A stretch of 24,199 nt of DNA, from the IMG/VR virus record IMGVR_UViG_3300006793_000278, positions 1 through 24,199 of that record; one strand, given 5' to 3'. The position numbers were made by a program, and so were the translations under genes. The notes beneath the pieces were generated by a model, which ran no database searches, was not told the origin of the DNA, and saw only the letters and a list, made by a program, of their open reading frames with translations. This DNA is from a virus. Positions 4,643 to 11,215 of the stretch are shown here, one piece after another (position 1 is the first letter of the stretch; the number at the start of each line of letters is the position of its first letter).

Positions 4643-4648
4643 GAGTCC
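4633..4648 (+). promoter_or_regulatory. 16-base perfect palindrome GGACTCCTAGGAGTCC
   Basis: The palindrome covers the stop of the zinc-ribbon gene and lies just downstream of the 4572-4600 promoter, near the 5' end of that transcript. It ends three bases before the AGGAGG of the next gene. As DNA it could be an operator. As RNA its AGGAG half could also compete with that ribosome site. Confidence 0.5.
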
Positions 4649-4662
4649 CTTAGGAGGTCGTT

Positions 4663-4851
4663 ATGTTATTACCTAATATATCAACCAGTATATTACTTAT
4701 GGAATTACGGAACAGGCTGTCTGATCGTCTTGACGACCCTGAGCCGCAATATGACGTAGTGTTGTCGAATACACCACTGCGTGACTTAAGAGAGCTTGAG
4801 ACCGCTTTGGAATCAATCTCACTCTACACACCAGAACCTGAGGAGGTCTGA
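4663..4851 (+). CDS. Small protein of unknown function before ssb
   Basis: The 62-residue protein starts MLLPNISTSILLMELRNRLSD, with AGGAGG (4652-4657) perfectly spaced before its ATG. It is acidic and helical (LRNRLSDRLDDPE, LRDLRELETALESISLY). I do not recognise it. It is the first gene after the 4572-4600 promoter and ends three bases before the ssDNA-binding protein, so it may belong to the replication unit. Confidence 0.68.
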   Translation: MLLPNISTSILLMELRNRLSDRLDDPEPQYDVVLSNTPLRDLRELETALESISLYTPEPEEV

Positions 4852-4853
4852 TA

Positions 4854-5234
4854 ATGTCAGTAATCAACGGCACCGTCGCATTTGCGAACCTTAACGAGCA
4901 TGAGGTCTACAACGGCCAATCCACAGGCAAGTATTCACTTGTCTTAGTCCTTGATGACGCTGAAGCTGAGAAGCTTGAGCAGGAAGGCATCAAGATTAAA
5001 ATGTACAAGAACCAAGCACAACGTAAGTTCGCTACGAAGTTTGAGGACTTCCCTGTCATCGACAACGACGGTGAACCCGTCAGTAAGTCTTCAGTGCGCT
5101 ACGGTGACAAGGTGCGTATCAAGTACAACCTTGGCAACCCTCACCCTGTACACGGTGTCGCACCGTACCTACAGGCTGTCCGTGTGGTTGAGAAAGGGGA
5201 GGTAGCGGTTGGTGATGACGACGGAGAATTCTGA
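4854..5234 (+). CDS. Single-stranded DNA-binding protein (T7 gp2.5-like)
   Basis: The 126-residue product fits a short gp2.5-type OB-fold protein that coats single-stranded DNA and coordinates replication proteins. Features are the N-terminal strand pattern (VINGTVAFANLNEHEVYNG, KYSLVLVLDDAEAEKL), the KMYKNQAQRKFATKF segment, a late strand (YGDKVRIKYNLGN), and the acidic C-terminus GDDDGEF ending in phenylalanine. In T7 gp2.5 an acidic tail with a terminal Phe contacts the DNA polymerase. T7 gp2.5 is much longer (about 230 residues), so this is a reduced version. The primase-helicase begins inside its last codons. Confidence 0.85.
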   Translation: MSVINGTVAFANLNEHEVYNGQSTGKYSLVLVLDDAEAEKLEQEGIKIKMYKNQAQRKFATKFEDFPVIDNDGEPVSKSSVRYGDKVRIKYNLGNPHPVHGVAPYLQAVRVVEKGEVAVGDDDGEF

Positions 5235-6813
5235 GTTCGTCGGTCACGCTGAGTGCGAGAAGTGCGGGAGCAGTGATGCTCTCGCTACTTACTCAGACGG
5301 ACATGGGTATTGTTTCTCATGCCATACACATTTCAAGGAGGTCGACGGAGTGGAAGCCACTAACGTTGTCACATACACAAAACCAGTGGAGATGTACGGA
5401 TCGCCACGGGCACTTACGGATCGACGGATCGCATTAGATACTGTGAAGAAGTACGGTGTAACGTGTGACGATACCAAGCAATACTATCCGTACTATGACA
5501 AAGACGGGAAGCTCGTAGGCTCCAAGGTTCGCACAGTCGCAACCAAGGAGTTCAGCACTCGTGGAGATATGCGTACAAACGTCCTGTTCGGTCAGCAGTT
5601 ATTCAATACTGGTGGTCGCTACGTCACAGTCGTCGAGGGAGAGCTTGACGCTCTGGCCGCTTACGAGATGCTAGGGTCACGTTACCCTGTCGTCTCTATC
5701 ACCAAGGGTGCAGGCGGAGCAGTCAAGGACTTCAAGCAGAACCTAGAGTGGCTTGAGGGCTTTGAGAATGTCGTTATTTGTTTCGACAGCGACGTGGCAG
5801 GGCGTGAGGCCGCAGAGAAATGTGCACAAATACTCAGCCCTAACAAGGCCAAGGTCGTGAACCTGACTGACTACAAGGATGCTTCTGACTATCTCAAAGA
5901 GAACAAGGTCAGAGCATTCACGGCTCAGTGGTGGGAGGCAAAGTCCTACAGAATGACAGGCATCATCACCCTTGAAGATGCATGGTCTGACTTTATCAAG
6001 CGAGGAACAGAGGAGATCATTCCTTTCCCTGAATCGTTTGGTATGCTCAACTCTATGCTCAACGGTGGGATAGCCGCAGGTGAAATCACGGTCGTCGGTG
6101 CGCTGACCTCAGTTGGTAAGACGACAATGGTTAATGAGATCACTTACCACTTCTGGAAGAACACCAGTAAGACGATTGGTTGTGCCTTCCTTGAGGCATC
6201 CAACGGTGAGGCTGTCGAGAACCTCTTGACGATCCACACAGGCCACAATCTGTCACTGGAGGATCGTAAGAACATCGACTTTGACAGGCTCCATACGGAC
6301 ATCATCACGGATGGTCGTGTACTGCTCTTGGATCACAGCGGTGCTGTTGATACAGATGAGTTGTTCCTGAAGCTCCGTGCGATGGTCAAGGGTAACGGTT
6401 GTGATGTGCTTATCATTGACCCGCTACAGGCGGCAGTGACGAGCAACAGCAACGAGACCATTGACGACTTTATGGATCGCCTACTCAAGCTCGCCAAGGA
6501 GACCGATGTGTCGGTCATTGTTGTCAGCCATATGCGTAAGCCTAGTCTGACGAATCCACATAATGTGAATGAGTATGATCTTAAGGGCTCTGGTTCAATC
6601 AACCAGATTGCTTTTAACACGATCCTGCTCAGTCGTGACAAGATGGCTGAAGATGAGTACGCACGGAACAGCACTCAGGTGCAGGTCGTGAAGTGTCGTC
6701 GCACAGGTATAACAGGCTCTGCCGGTTGGCTGTACTACAACAGTTTGACAGGCCGCCTTGAGCGTGGCGAGAAGCCAGAAGTACACGAGGCAAACAACAT
6801 AGAGGAGTTCTAA
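5215..6813 (+). CDS. Bifunctional DNA primase-helicase (T7 gp4-like)
   Basis: A 532-residue replicative enzyme that makes RNA primers and unwinds DNA as a ring. From ATG 5215, the zinc finger has C14, C17, C33 and C36. A TOPRIM primase fold follows (VVEGELDAL about 139-147; CFDSDVAGR about 189-197). The RecA-type helicase has Walker A GALTSVGKT (295-303), Walker B LIIDP with D402, H439 in VVSHM, and an arginine-finger region KCRRTG (493-498). Length is close to T7 gp4 (566). The C-terminus NNIEEF is acidic with a final Phe, like T7 gp4. TTG 5209 and GTG 5212 are alternative starts for the GGGGAGG at 5196-5202. It overlaps ssb by 20 bases. Confidence 0.97.
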   Translation: MTTENSEFVGHAECEKCGSSDALATYSDGHGYCFSCHTHFKEVDGVEATNVVTYTKPVEMYGSPRALTDRRIALDTVKKYGVTCDDTKQYYPYYDKDGKLVGSKVRTVATKEFSTRGDMRTNVLFGQQLFNTGGRYVTVVEGELDALAAYEMLGSRYPVVSITKGAGGAVKDFKQNLEWLEGFENVVICFDSDVAGREAAEKCAQILSPNKAKVVNLTDYKDASDYLKENKVRAFTAQWWEAKSYRMTGIITLEDAWSDFIKRGTEEIIPFPESFGMLNSMLNGGIAAGEITVVGALTSVGKTTMVNEITYHFWKNTSKTIGCAFLEASNGEAVENLLTIHTGHNLSLEDRKNIDFDRLHTDIITDGRVLLLDHSGAVDTDELFLKLRAMVKGNGCDVLIIDPLQAAVTSNSNETIDDFMDRLLKLAKETDVSVIVVSHMRKPSLTNPHNVNEYDLKGSGSINQIAFNTILLSRDKMAEDEYARNSTQVQVVKCRRTGITGSAGWLYYNSLTGRLERGEKPEVHEANNIEEF

Positions 6814-6840
6814 TATGTCATCACGTCGAGGACGTATGTA

Positions 6841-8553
6841 ATGCGTTGTATTTGGGATATTGAAACAGACGGCCTCAAGCCCACAGTCATATGGTGCTTG
6901 TGTGCCATTAAAGATGACAAGATGTACACACTTGAGATGCCGACTAAAGAGATGGTTGAGGAGTTGTTCGCTGACGTAACTGAACACGTCGGGCACAATC
7001 TCATTAACTATGATATCCCTGTGGTCGAAAAGCTGTTAGATGTGTCGATAAACGGTCAAATAATAGACACGTTAGTCATGTCACGTTTATACAACCCACA
7101 GCTTGAAGGTGGTCACTCACTAGATGCTTGGGGACAACGCCTAAAGTTTCCTAAAGGAGATTATCATGATTGGTCTGCGCTTACGCCAGAAATGGTGGTT
7201 TACTGTCAGCAGGATGTTAGGGTTACTGAACGAGTTCTTGAGGTACTCCTCAAAGAGCTTAGTGAGTTTGGAAGTGACAGCATTACTCTTGAGCACGACG
7301 TACAGTGTGCAGTTAGTAAGCAAATCCAAAACGGTTGGTTACTCGACGAAAGAAAAGCCACAGACTTAGTTGCACAGTTACAGGAGAAGCAGAATGAAAT
7401 TGAAGAACAAGTGCACAAAGCGTTTACGCCTTTACCTACGTTCGTTAAAGAGATCGTACCCAAGTTCAAGAAAGATGGAGACCTATCAACAGTTGGCCTT
7501 AAGTTCTTGGGGGACAAGTGGACGACAGTAGGTGGGCCGTTCAGTCGCATTGACTGGCCTGAGTTCAACCTAGGATCACGACAGCAAATCGGGAGGTATC
7601 TTCGGCTCTTTGGTTGGAAGCCAGAGAAGTTTACGGAGACTGGTCAAGCTATTGTTGACGAGAAGACACTGGAGACTGTTACTGATATACCTGAAGCTCA
7701 ACTTATTGCGGAGTATCTCATGGTTGGTAAGAGGATCGCACAAGTCCAATCGTGGCTTGACGCAATCGAGGATGACGGTCGAGTGCATGGACAGGTCAAC
7801 GCCTGTGGTGCAGTCACAGGACGAATGACGCACAGTAAACCTAACATGGCCCAAGTGCCCGCTGTAGGAGCCCCATACGGGACAGAGTGTCGTGCCTGTT
7901 GGGTTGTGCCTACTGGTTACAAGTTAGTCGGGGTCGATGCTTCTGGGTTGGAACTCAGGATGTTAGCCTCATACATGAATGACAAGGAGTATACAGATGA
8001 AATCCTTAACGGAGACATTCATACAACAAATCAGCGAAATGCAGGATTGTCTACACGAGCTCAGGCAAAGACATTTATATACGCCTTCTTATACGGAGCA
8101 GGAGACGCTAAAATCGGCTCTATTGTGGATGGCAGTCAGAGGACTGGAGCGAGACTTAGACAACGCTTTCTCGACAATACTCCCGCACTTGCAGAGCTTA
8201 GAGAAAAAGTCTCAATCGCCTCTCACAGAGGACACCTCAGGGGCTTGGACGGACGATGCTTACACATCAGAAGTGAACATAGTGCCTTAAACACTTTGCT
8301 TCAGTCAGCCGGTGCTATCGTTATGAAGAAAGCACTACAGATCTTTGAGCAGTATGCTCCTCAATGGAAGCTAGACTATAAGCTCCTTGGGTCTATCCAC
8401 GATGAGTACCAGATCGAGGCTAGAGAAGATCAGGCAGACAAGGTGGGCTACTTGATGGTCGAGTCTATTAAGGCGGCAGGGATTGCCTTAGACCTCAAGT
8501 GCCCTCTTGATGGTGAATACAAGGTTGGTAACAATTGGGCTGAAACACATTGA
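6841..8553 (+). CDS. Family A DNA polymerase with 3'-5' exonuclease (T7 gp5-like)
   Basis: The 570-residue replicative polymerase has a complete proofreading domain: Exo I D6/E8 (WDIETDG), Exo II around D58 (GHNLINYD), Exo III Y121/D125 (YCQQD). The polymerase has motif A with D366 (GVDASGLELR), motif B R406-K410-Y414 (RAQAKTFIYAFLYGAGDAKIG, nearly identical to T7) and motif C HDE at 520-522. Tyr414 corresponds to position 762 of E. coli Pol I, where Tyr or Phe is typical of virulent phages. It is about 130 residues shorter than T7 gp5 and probably lacks the thioredoxin-binding loop. It starts 27 bases after the primase-helicase. Confidence 0.97.
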   Translation: MRCIWDIETDGLKPTVIWCLCAIKDDKMYTLEMPTKEMVEELFADVTEHVGHNLINYDIPVVEKLLDVSINGQIIDTLVMSRLYNPQLEGGHSLDAWGQRLKFPKGDYHDWSALTPEMVVYCQQDVRVTERVLEVLLKELSEFGSDSITLEHDVQCAVSKQIQNGWLLDERKATDLVAQLQEKQNEIEEQVHKAFTPLPTFVKEIVPKFKKDGDLSTVGLKFLGDKWTTVGGPFSRIDWPEFNLGSRQQIGRYLRLFGWKPEKFTETGQAIVDEKTLETVTDIPEAQLIAEYLMVGKRIAQVQSWLDAIEDDGRVHGQVNACGAVTGRMTHSKPNMAQVPAVGAPYGTECRACWVVPTGYKLVGVDASGLELRMLASYMNDKEYTDEILNGDIHTTNQRNAGLSTRAQAKTFIYAFLYGAGDAKIGSIVDGSQRTGARLRQRFLDNTPALAELREKVSIASHRGHLRGLDGRCLHIRSEHSALNTLLQSAGAIVMKKALQIFEQYAPQWKLDYKLLGSIHDEYQIEAREDQADKVGYLMVESIKAAGIALDLKCPLDGEYKVGNNWAETH

Positions 8554-8578
8554 TGACCACAACATATTGTGGTATAAT
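8550..8578 (+). promoter_or_regulatory. Rightward sigma70 promoter with palindromic spacer
   Basis: TTGATG (8550-8555), a 17-base spacer and TATAAT (8573-8578) preceded by TGG, followed by AGTGGTTTA. The spacer region holds the inverted repeat ACCACAA-CATA-TTGTGGT (8556-8573), a stem of seven bases that lies between the -35 and -10 and reaches the first base of the -10. A repressor bound there would block RNA polymerase. The promoter overlaps the polymerase stop codon and feeds the nuclease genes. Confidence 0.82.
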
Positions 8579-8604
8579 AGTGGTTTACACATTAGGAGAT
8601 ACAA

Positions 8605-8808
8605 ATGGCGAACATTTACAGCGTACAAGACTTTGAGGAGCGCCTCTCAGAGTTGACTGTCGGAACTGAGGAAGTACAACGTCTTATGGATTTTGTACAA
8701 AGGCGTGAACGTACAATCAATGGCCTCATTCGTAAAATCGGCATAGCTGAGACTATCATTGGCGAGTACGAGCTAGATAGACGATTGATGGAGGGTGAGC
8801 ATGAGTAA
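8605..8808 (+). CDS. Small helical protein of unknown function
   Basis: The 67-residue product starts MANIYSVQDFEERLSELTVG, with AGGAG (8592-8596) before the ATG. It is almost entirely charged helix (EVQRLMDFVQRRERTINGLIRKIGIAETIIGEYELDRRLMEGEHE) and could dimerise as a coiled coil. I do not recognise it. It is the first gene of the nuclease unit and overlaps the nuclease by 8 bases, so it may be its partner, but that is inference from coupling alone. Confidence 0.72.
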   Translation: MANIYSVQDFEERLSELTVGTEEVQRLMDFVQRRERTINGLIRKIGIAETIIGEYELDRRLMEGEHE

Positions 8809-9679
8809 GTCAATCTACACGCTCGTAGACGACATCTACGCACTGATGGAGAACCGCAACACACCTAAGGAGGTGGATGTGGATGCGGAGATTGAACGCT
8901 TTGGTGAGGCCATGAAAGACCTCATGAAGAAAGAGTTTAAGCCACAGGGTATGCGTGATGCTCGTAGGCTCCGGTTGTCTGCCATTGGTAAGAATGACCG
9001 TCAGCTTTGGTACTCAGCCAACAAGTACACTCAGGAGAAACTCAAGCCGCATACATACATTAAGTTTATGTACGGCCATATGATTGAGGAACTGGTTCTG
9101 TTCTTGACTCGTATGGCAGGACACACAGTGGAAGACCAACAGAAGCTATGTGAGGTTGAGGGTGTCAAGGGCTCTATGGACGCTCGTGTTGATGGTCGTT
9201 TGATTGACGTTAAGTCAACCTCAAGCTACGGTTATAAGAAGTTCAAGGACGCTACGCTTGCGTATGACGATCCCTTTGGCTACGTTGCTCAGTTGAAAGC
9301 CTACGCACACTCTGAGGGCGACACCAAGTACGGTTGGATTGCCATTGACAAGCAGAATGGTCACCTGTGTTACCTTGAGTATGATGAGACTGACACACAG
9401 GCTCCTGTGTACTCTGCGATCAACTACGACATTGCAGAGCGAGTCCGCCACGTAAAAAAGGTGGTGGAGCTTCCAGAACCTCCGTCCTTCTGTCACGAGC
9501 CCGTGGACGATGGGAAATCTGGAAACAAAAAGCTCGCTACGGGTTGCTCGTACTGCGGTTACAAGCTCCACTGTTACCCCACCTTAAGAGGATTTATTTA
9601 TTCTACTGGTGTAAGGTTTTTAACAGAGGTTGCGAATGAGCCTAAGGTTCCTGAGTTGCAGTTGAAGGAGGTATCATGA
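8801..9679 (+). CDS. PD-(D/E)XK exonuclease, RecB/Cas4-like
   Basis: A 292-residue nuclease read from ATG 8801, which has GGAGG at 8790-8794. RecB-type motifs are E97 (GHMIEEL), D127 (GSMDARVDG), D136-x-K138 (LIDVKST) and Q164 (YVAQLKAY). A C-terminal cysteine set, C231, C249, C252 and C258 (CSYCGYKLHC), resembles the Fe-S site of Cas4 and AddB nucleases, although the usual early cysteine near motif I is replaced (SAIGKNDRQLWY). It sits where T7 carries gene 6 exonuclease, so it probably degrades host DNA or processes replication ends, together with endonuclease I two genes on. Confidence 0.88.
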   Translation: MSKSIYTLVDDIYALMENRNTPKEVDVDAEIERFGEAMKDLMKKEFKPQGMRDARRLRLSAIGKNDRQLWYSANKYTQEKLKPHTYIKFMYGHMIEELVLFLTRMAGHTVEDQQKLCEVEGVKGSMDARVDGRLIDVKSTSSYGYKKFKDATLAYDDPFGYVAQLKAYAHSEGDTKYGWIAIDKQNGHLCYLEYDETDTQAPVYSAINYDIAERVRHVKKVVELPEPPSFCHEPVDDGKSGNKKLATGCSYCGYKLHCYPTLRGFIYSTGVRFLTEVANEPKVPELQLKEVS

Positions 9680-10167
9680 CTGACATAAATCCAAAAACAG
9701 GTAAAGAGTTCTATTACAAAGACAACCCAGAGGCTGTCAAAAAGCGTGATGCTAATCGTATGTATGTAAATGGTAAAGAGGTGTCGAAAAAACACCCACT
9801 TCATAAGCCCGGACGATATCATATGCTAGACGATGCTTGGTCACATTGTGATATTGATGCGAAAAGCACTGAAGGAGAAGTTTACATTGTCCGTAATAGT
9901 GCATGGCCTGAATGGCAGAAAGTTGGCAAGGCAGTAGACGCACAAGATCGTCTGAAGGGTTACCAGACTGGATCACCTAAACGTAACTACGAATTAGTAC
10001 ATGCAGAATGGTTCGCAGACCGTCATGAGGCAGAAAAAGCCATACATAAGATGCTTGAGCAACACAAGAGTTGCCATGAGCGTCGAAAAGAATGGTTTAA
10101 GTCCTACGACTCCGTAATTAAGGAGGTTATGCGTGAGTACAAAGAAGCGCAAGGGCAAGCCTCCTAA
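9676..10167 (+). CDS. GIY-YIG (T5orf172-type) nuclease-domain protein
   Basis: The 163-residue product has a charged N-terminal part (about 1-60) and a GIY-YIG-like C-terminal domain: GEVYIV (67-72), KVGKA (82-86), catalytic-type R92 in DRLKGYQTGSP, HEAEKAIHKML (about 117-127) and KEWF (138-141). T5orf172-type domains are a GIY-YIG subgroup often found in phages. The gene is coupled upstream by ATGA and downstream by a 35-base overlap, and it has no intron or split neighbour, so it looks like a settled operon member rather than a recent homing insertion. Its substrate is unknown; a role in DNA breakdown or junction processing is possible. Confidence 0.83.
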   Translation: MTDINPKTGKEFYYKDNPEAVKKRDANRMYVNGKEVSKKHPLHKPGRYHMLDDAWSHCDIDAKSTEGEVYIVRNSAWPEWQKVGKAVDAQDRLKGYQTGSPKRNYELVHAEWFADRHEAEKAIHKMLEQHKSCHERRKEWFKSYDSVIKEVMREYKEAQGQAS

Positions 10168-10540
10168 GGGCTATGATAGTTGGTTTGAGTATGAGTTGCA
10201 CATAGGGGTGCTCAAGGACTGTGAGTACCATACGGATTCAGTTGCGTACACACAGGAGAAAATGTATGAGCCTGACTTCCGCATCGGGGACTACCTGATC
10301 GAGGCCAAGGGTCGCTTCAGGGACTCTGAGGAAGCACGTAAGTATGTAGACATACGAAAGAGTTTAACATTTGAAGAATTGGTGTTTGTGTTTTATCACC
10401 CAGACACCCCAATGCCAAGAGCAAGGAGACGAAATGATGGGACTAAGTTCACAATGTCTGAATGGGCTGACAAAAATGGTTTTCGGTACTACACGGTCGA
10501 AACCATTACTACGCTACTTAAGGAAGCGAAAGTATGCTAA
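10133..10540 (+). CDS. Endonuclease I, Holliday-junction resolvase (T7 gp3-like)
   Basis: The 135-residue enzyme matches T7 endonuclease I, which cuts branched DNA and helps break down the host chromosome. The active-site pattern is E19 (SWFEYEL), D48 (MYEPDFRI), and E57-x-K59 (LIEAKGRF), equivalent to E20, D55, E65 and K67 of T7. The start is GTG 10133, placed 6 bases after a perfect AGGAGG (10121-10126). The N-terminus is strongly basic (STKKRKGKPPKG). It overlaps the GIY-YIG gene by 35 bases, and the next small gene starts inside its last codons. Confidence 0.95.
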   Translation: MSTKKRKGKPPKGYDSWFEYELHIGVLKDCEYHTDSVAYTQEKMYEPDFRIGDYLIEAKGRFRDSEEARKYVDIRKSLTFEELVFVFYHPDTPMPRARRRNDGTKFTMSEWADKNGFRYYTVETITTLLKEAKVC

Positions 10541-10695
10541 CACTTACCGACGTGTGTGATCGTTTGAAACAACAGGATGAGATAAGTGTCCTAGAGGTTC
10601 TTGAGATTACGTCTCAAGACCTCGTAGATCGCTTTCAGGACAAGATTGAAGATAAGTTAGATTACTTTATAGAGGATTTAGAAGATGAGTCGTAG
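10534..10695 (+). CDS. Small acidic protein of unknown function (53 residues)
   Basis: Read from ATG 10534, which overlaps the endonuclease stop, with AAGGAAG (10520-10526) upstream. The product starts MLTLTDVCDRLKQQDEISVL and ends IEDLEDES. The first part looks like a short helix-turn-helix-sized unit (LTDVCDRLKQQDEISVLEVLEITSQDLVDRF) and the rest is acidic helix. I do not recognise it. Its stop overlaps the next start. Confidence 0.7.
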   Translation: MLTLTDVCDRLKQQDEISVLEVLEITSQDLVDRFQDKIEDKLDYFIEDLEDES

Positions 10696-10909
10696 ATTTG
10701 ATAGTGTCTTTGAAGATGAAGACGATAAAGCATATATGGTCTTTGAGTTTCGTAACTGTGGTAAGTCCGTTAGGTTAGACAACAAGTATGACTATGATGT
10801 GACTTGGGATGAAATCTTACAGGATGTCGTACAGTGCCTTGAGGGTTCTTATGGCTACTCATTTAACCTAGATGATTTGAGCATCTACAAGAGGAAGACC
10901 GATGAGTGA
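10685..10909 (+). CDS. Small acidic protein of unknown function (74 residues)
   Basis: The product starts MSRRFDSVFEDEDDKAYMVFEF. It has acidic and aromatic stretches and a central helix (TWDEILQDVVQCLEGSYG). I do not recognise it. It overlaps genes on both sides (11 and 8 bases), so it belongs to the coupled chain between endonuclease I and the DUF3310 gene. Confidence 0.75.
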   Translation: MSRRFDSVFEDEDDKAYMVFEFRNCGKSVRLDNKYDYDVTWDEILQDVVQCLEGSYGYSFNLDDLSIYKRKTDE

Positions 10910-11132
10910 CCTTACTGAAATGGCACGAGAATATCAGTTAGGTGGTAGCCACTACACAGACAAACAGATACAGCCTTGGGACGCTATGGAATGTTGGATG
11001 TCAGAAGAACAATTCCGTGGATTTATTTTAGGTAATGTTATTAAGTACATAGCAAGGTTTCAAGAGAAAGGTGGTAAGTTAGACCTGCAAAAGGCCAAAC
11101 ACTATCTGGACAAATTGATTGAAATCTGGTAA
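10902..11132 (+). CDS. DUF3310 protein
   Basis: The 76-residue protein carries the DUF3310 signature: GGSHYTD (14-20), IQPWDAME (23-30), FILGNVIKYIARF (41-53) and a C-terminal helix KAKHYLDKLIEIW. This small family is widespread in phages near replication genes. Some databases call it nucleotide-kinase-like, but the biochemical role is not established. It closes the nuclease unit, and the promoter for the RNR genes overlaps its stop codon. Confidence 0.9.
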   Translation: MSDLTEMAREYQLGGSHYTDKQIQPWDAMECWMSEEQFRGFILGNVIKYIARFQEKGGKLDLQKAKHYLDKLIEIW

Positions 11133-11135
11133 AAT
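11107..11135 (+). promoter_or_regulatory. Rightward sigma70 promoter for the RNR unit
   Basis: TGGACA (11107-11112), a 17-base spacer and TAAAAT (11130-11135) preceded by TGG, followed by AGTGGGTT. It overlaps the end of the DUF3310 gene and gives a leader of about 75 bases before nrdA. It matches the 4572 and 8550 promoters in layout. Confidence 0.75.
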
Positions 11136-11215
11136 AGTGGGTTCGCCTTTGTGGTTTATCGACATCGTTGATATCGTTGCAAGGGCACCACACAAGAAGA
11201 ACATTGGAGAAGTGA

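Noticed and set aside
6595-6996. 133-codon minus-strand frame
   Set aside because: It lies across the well-supported primase-helicase and polymerase genes, with no ribosome site, and reads as opposite-strand shadow sequence.
7979-8290. 103-codon plus-strand frame
   Set aside because: It lies wholly inside the polymerase gene, covering motif B, and has no independent signal.
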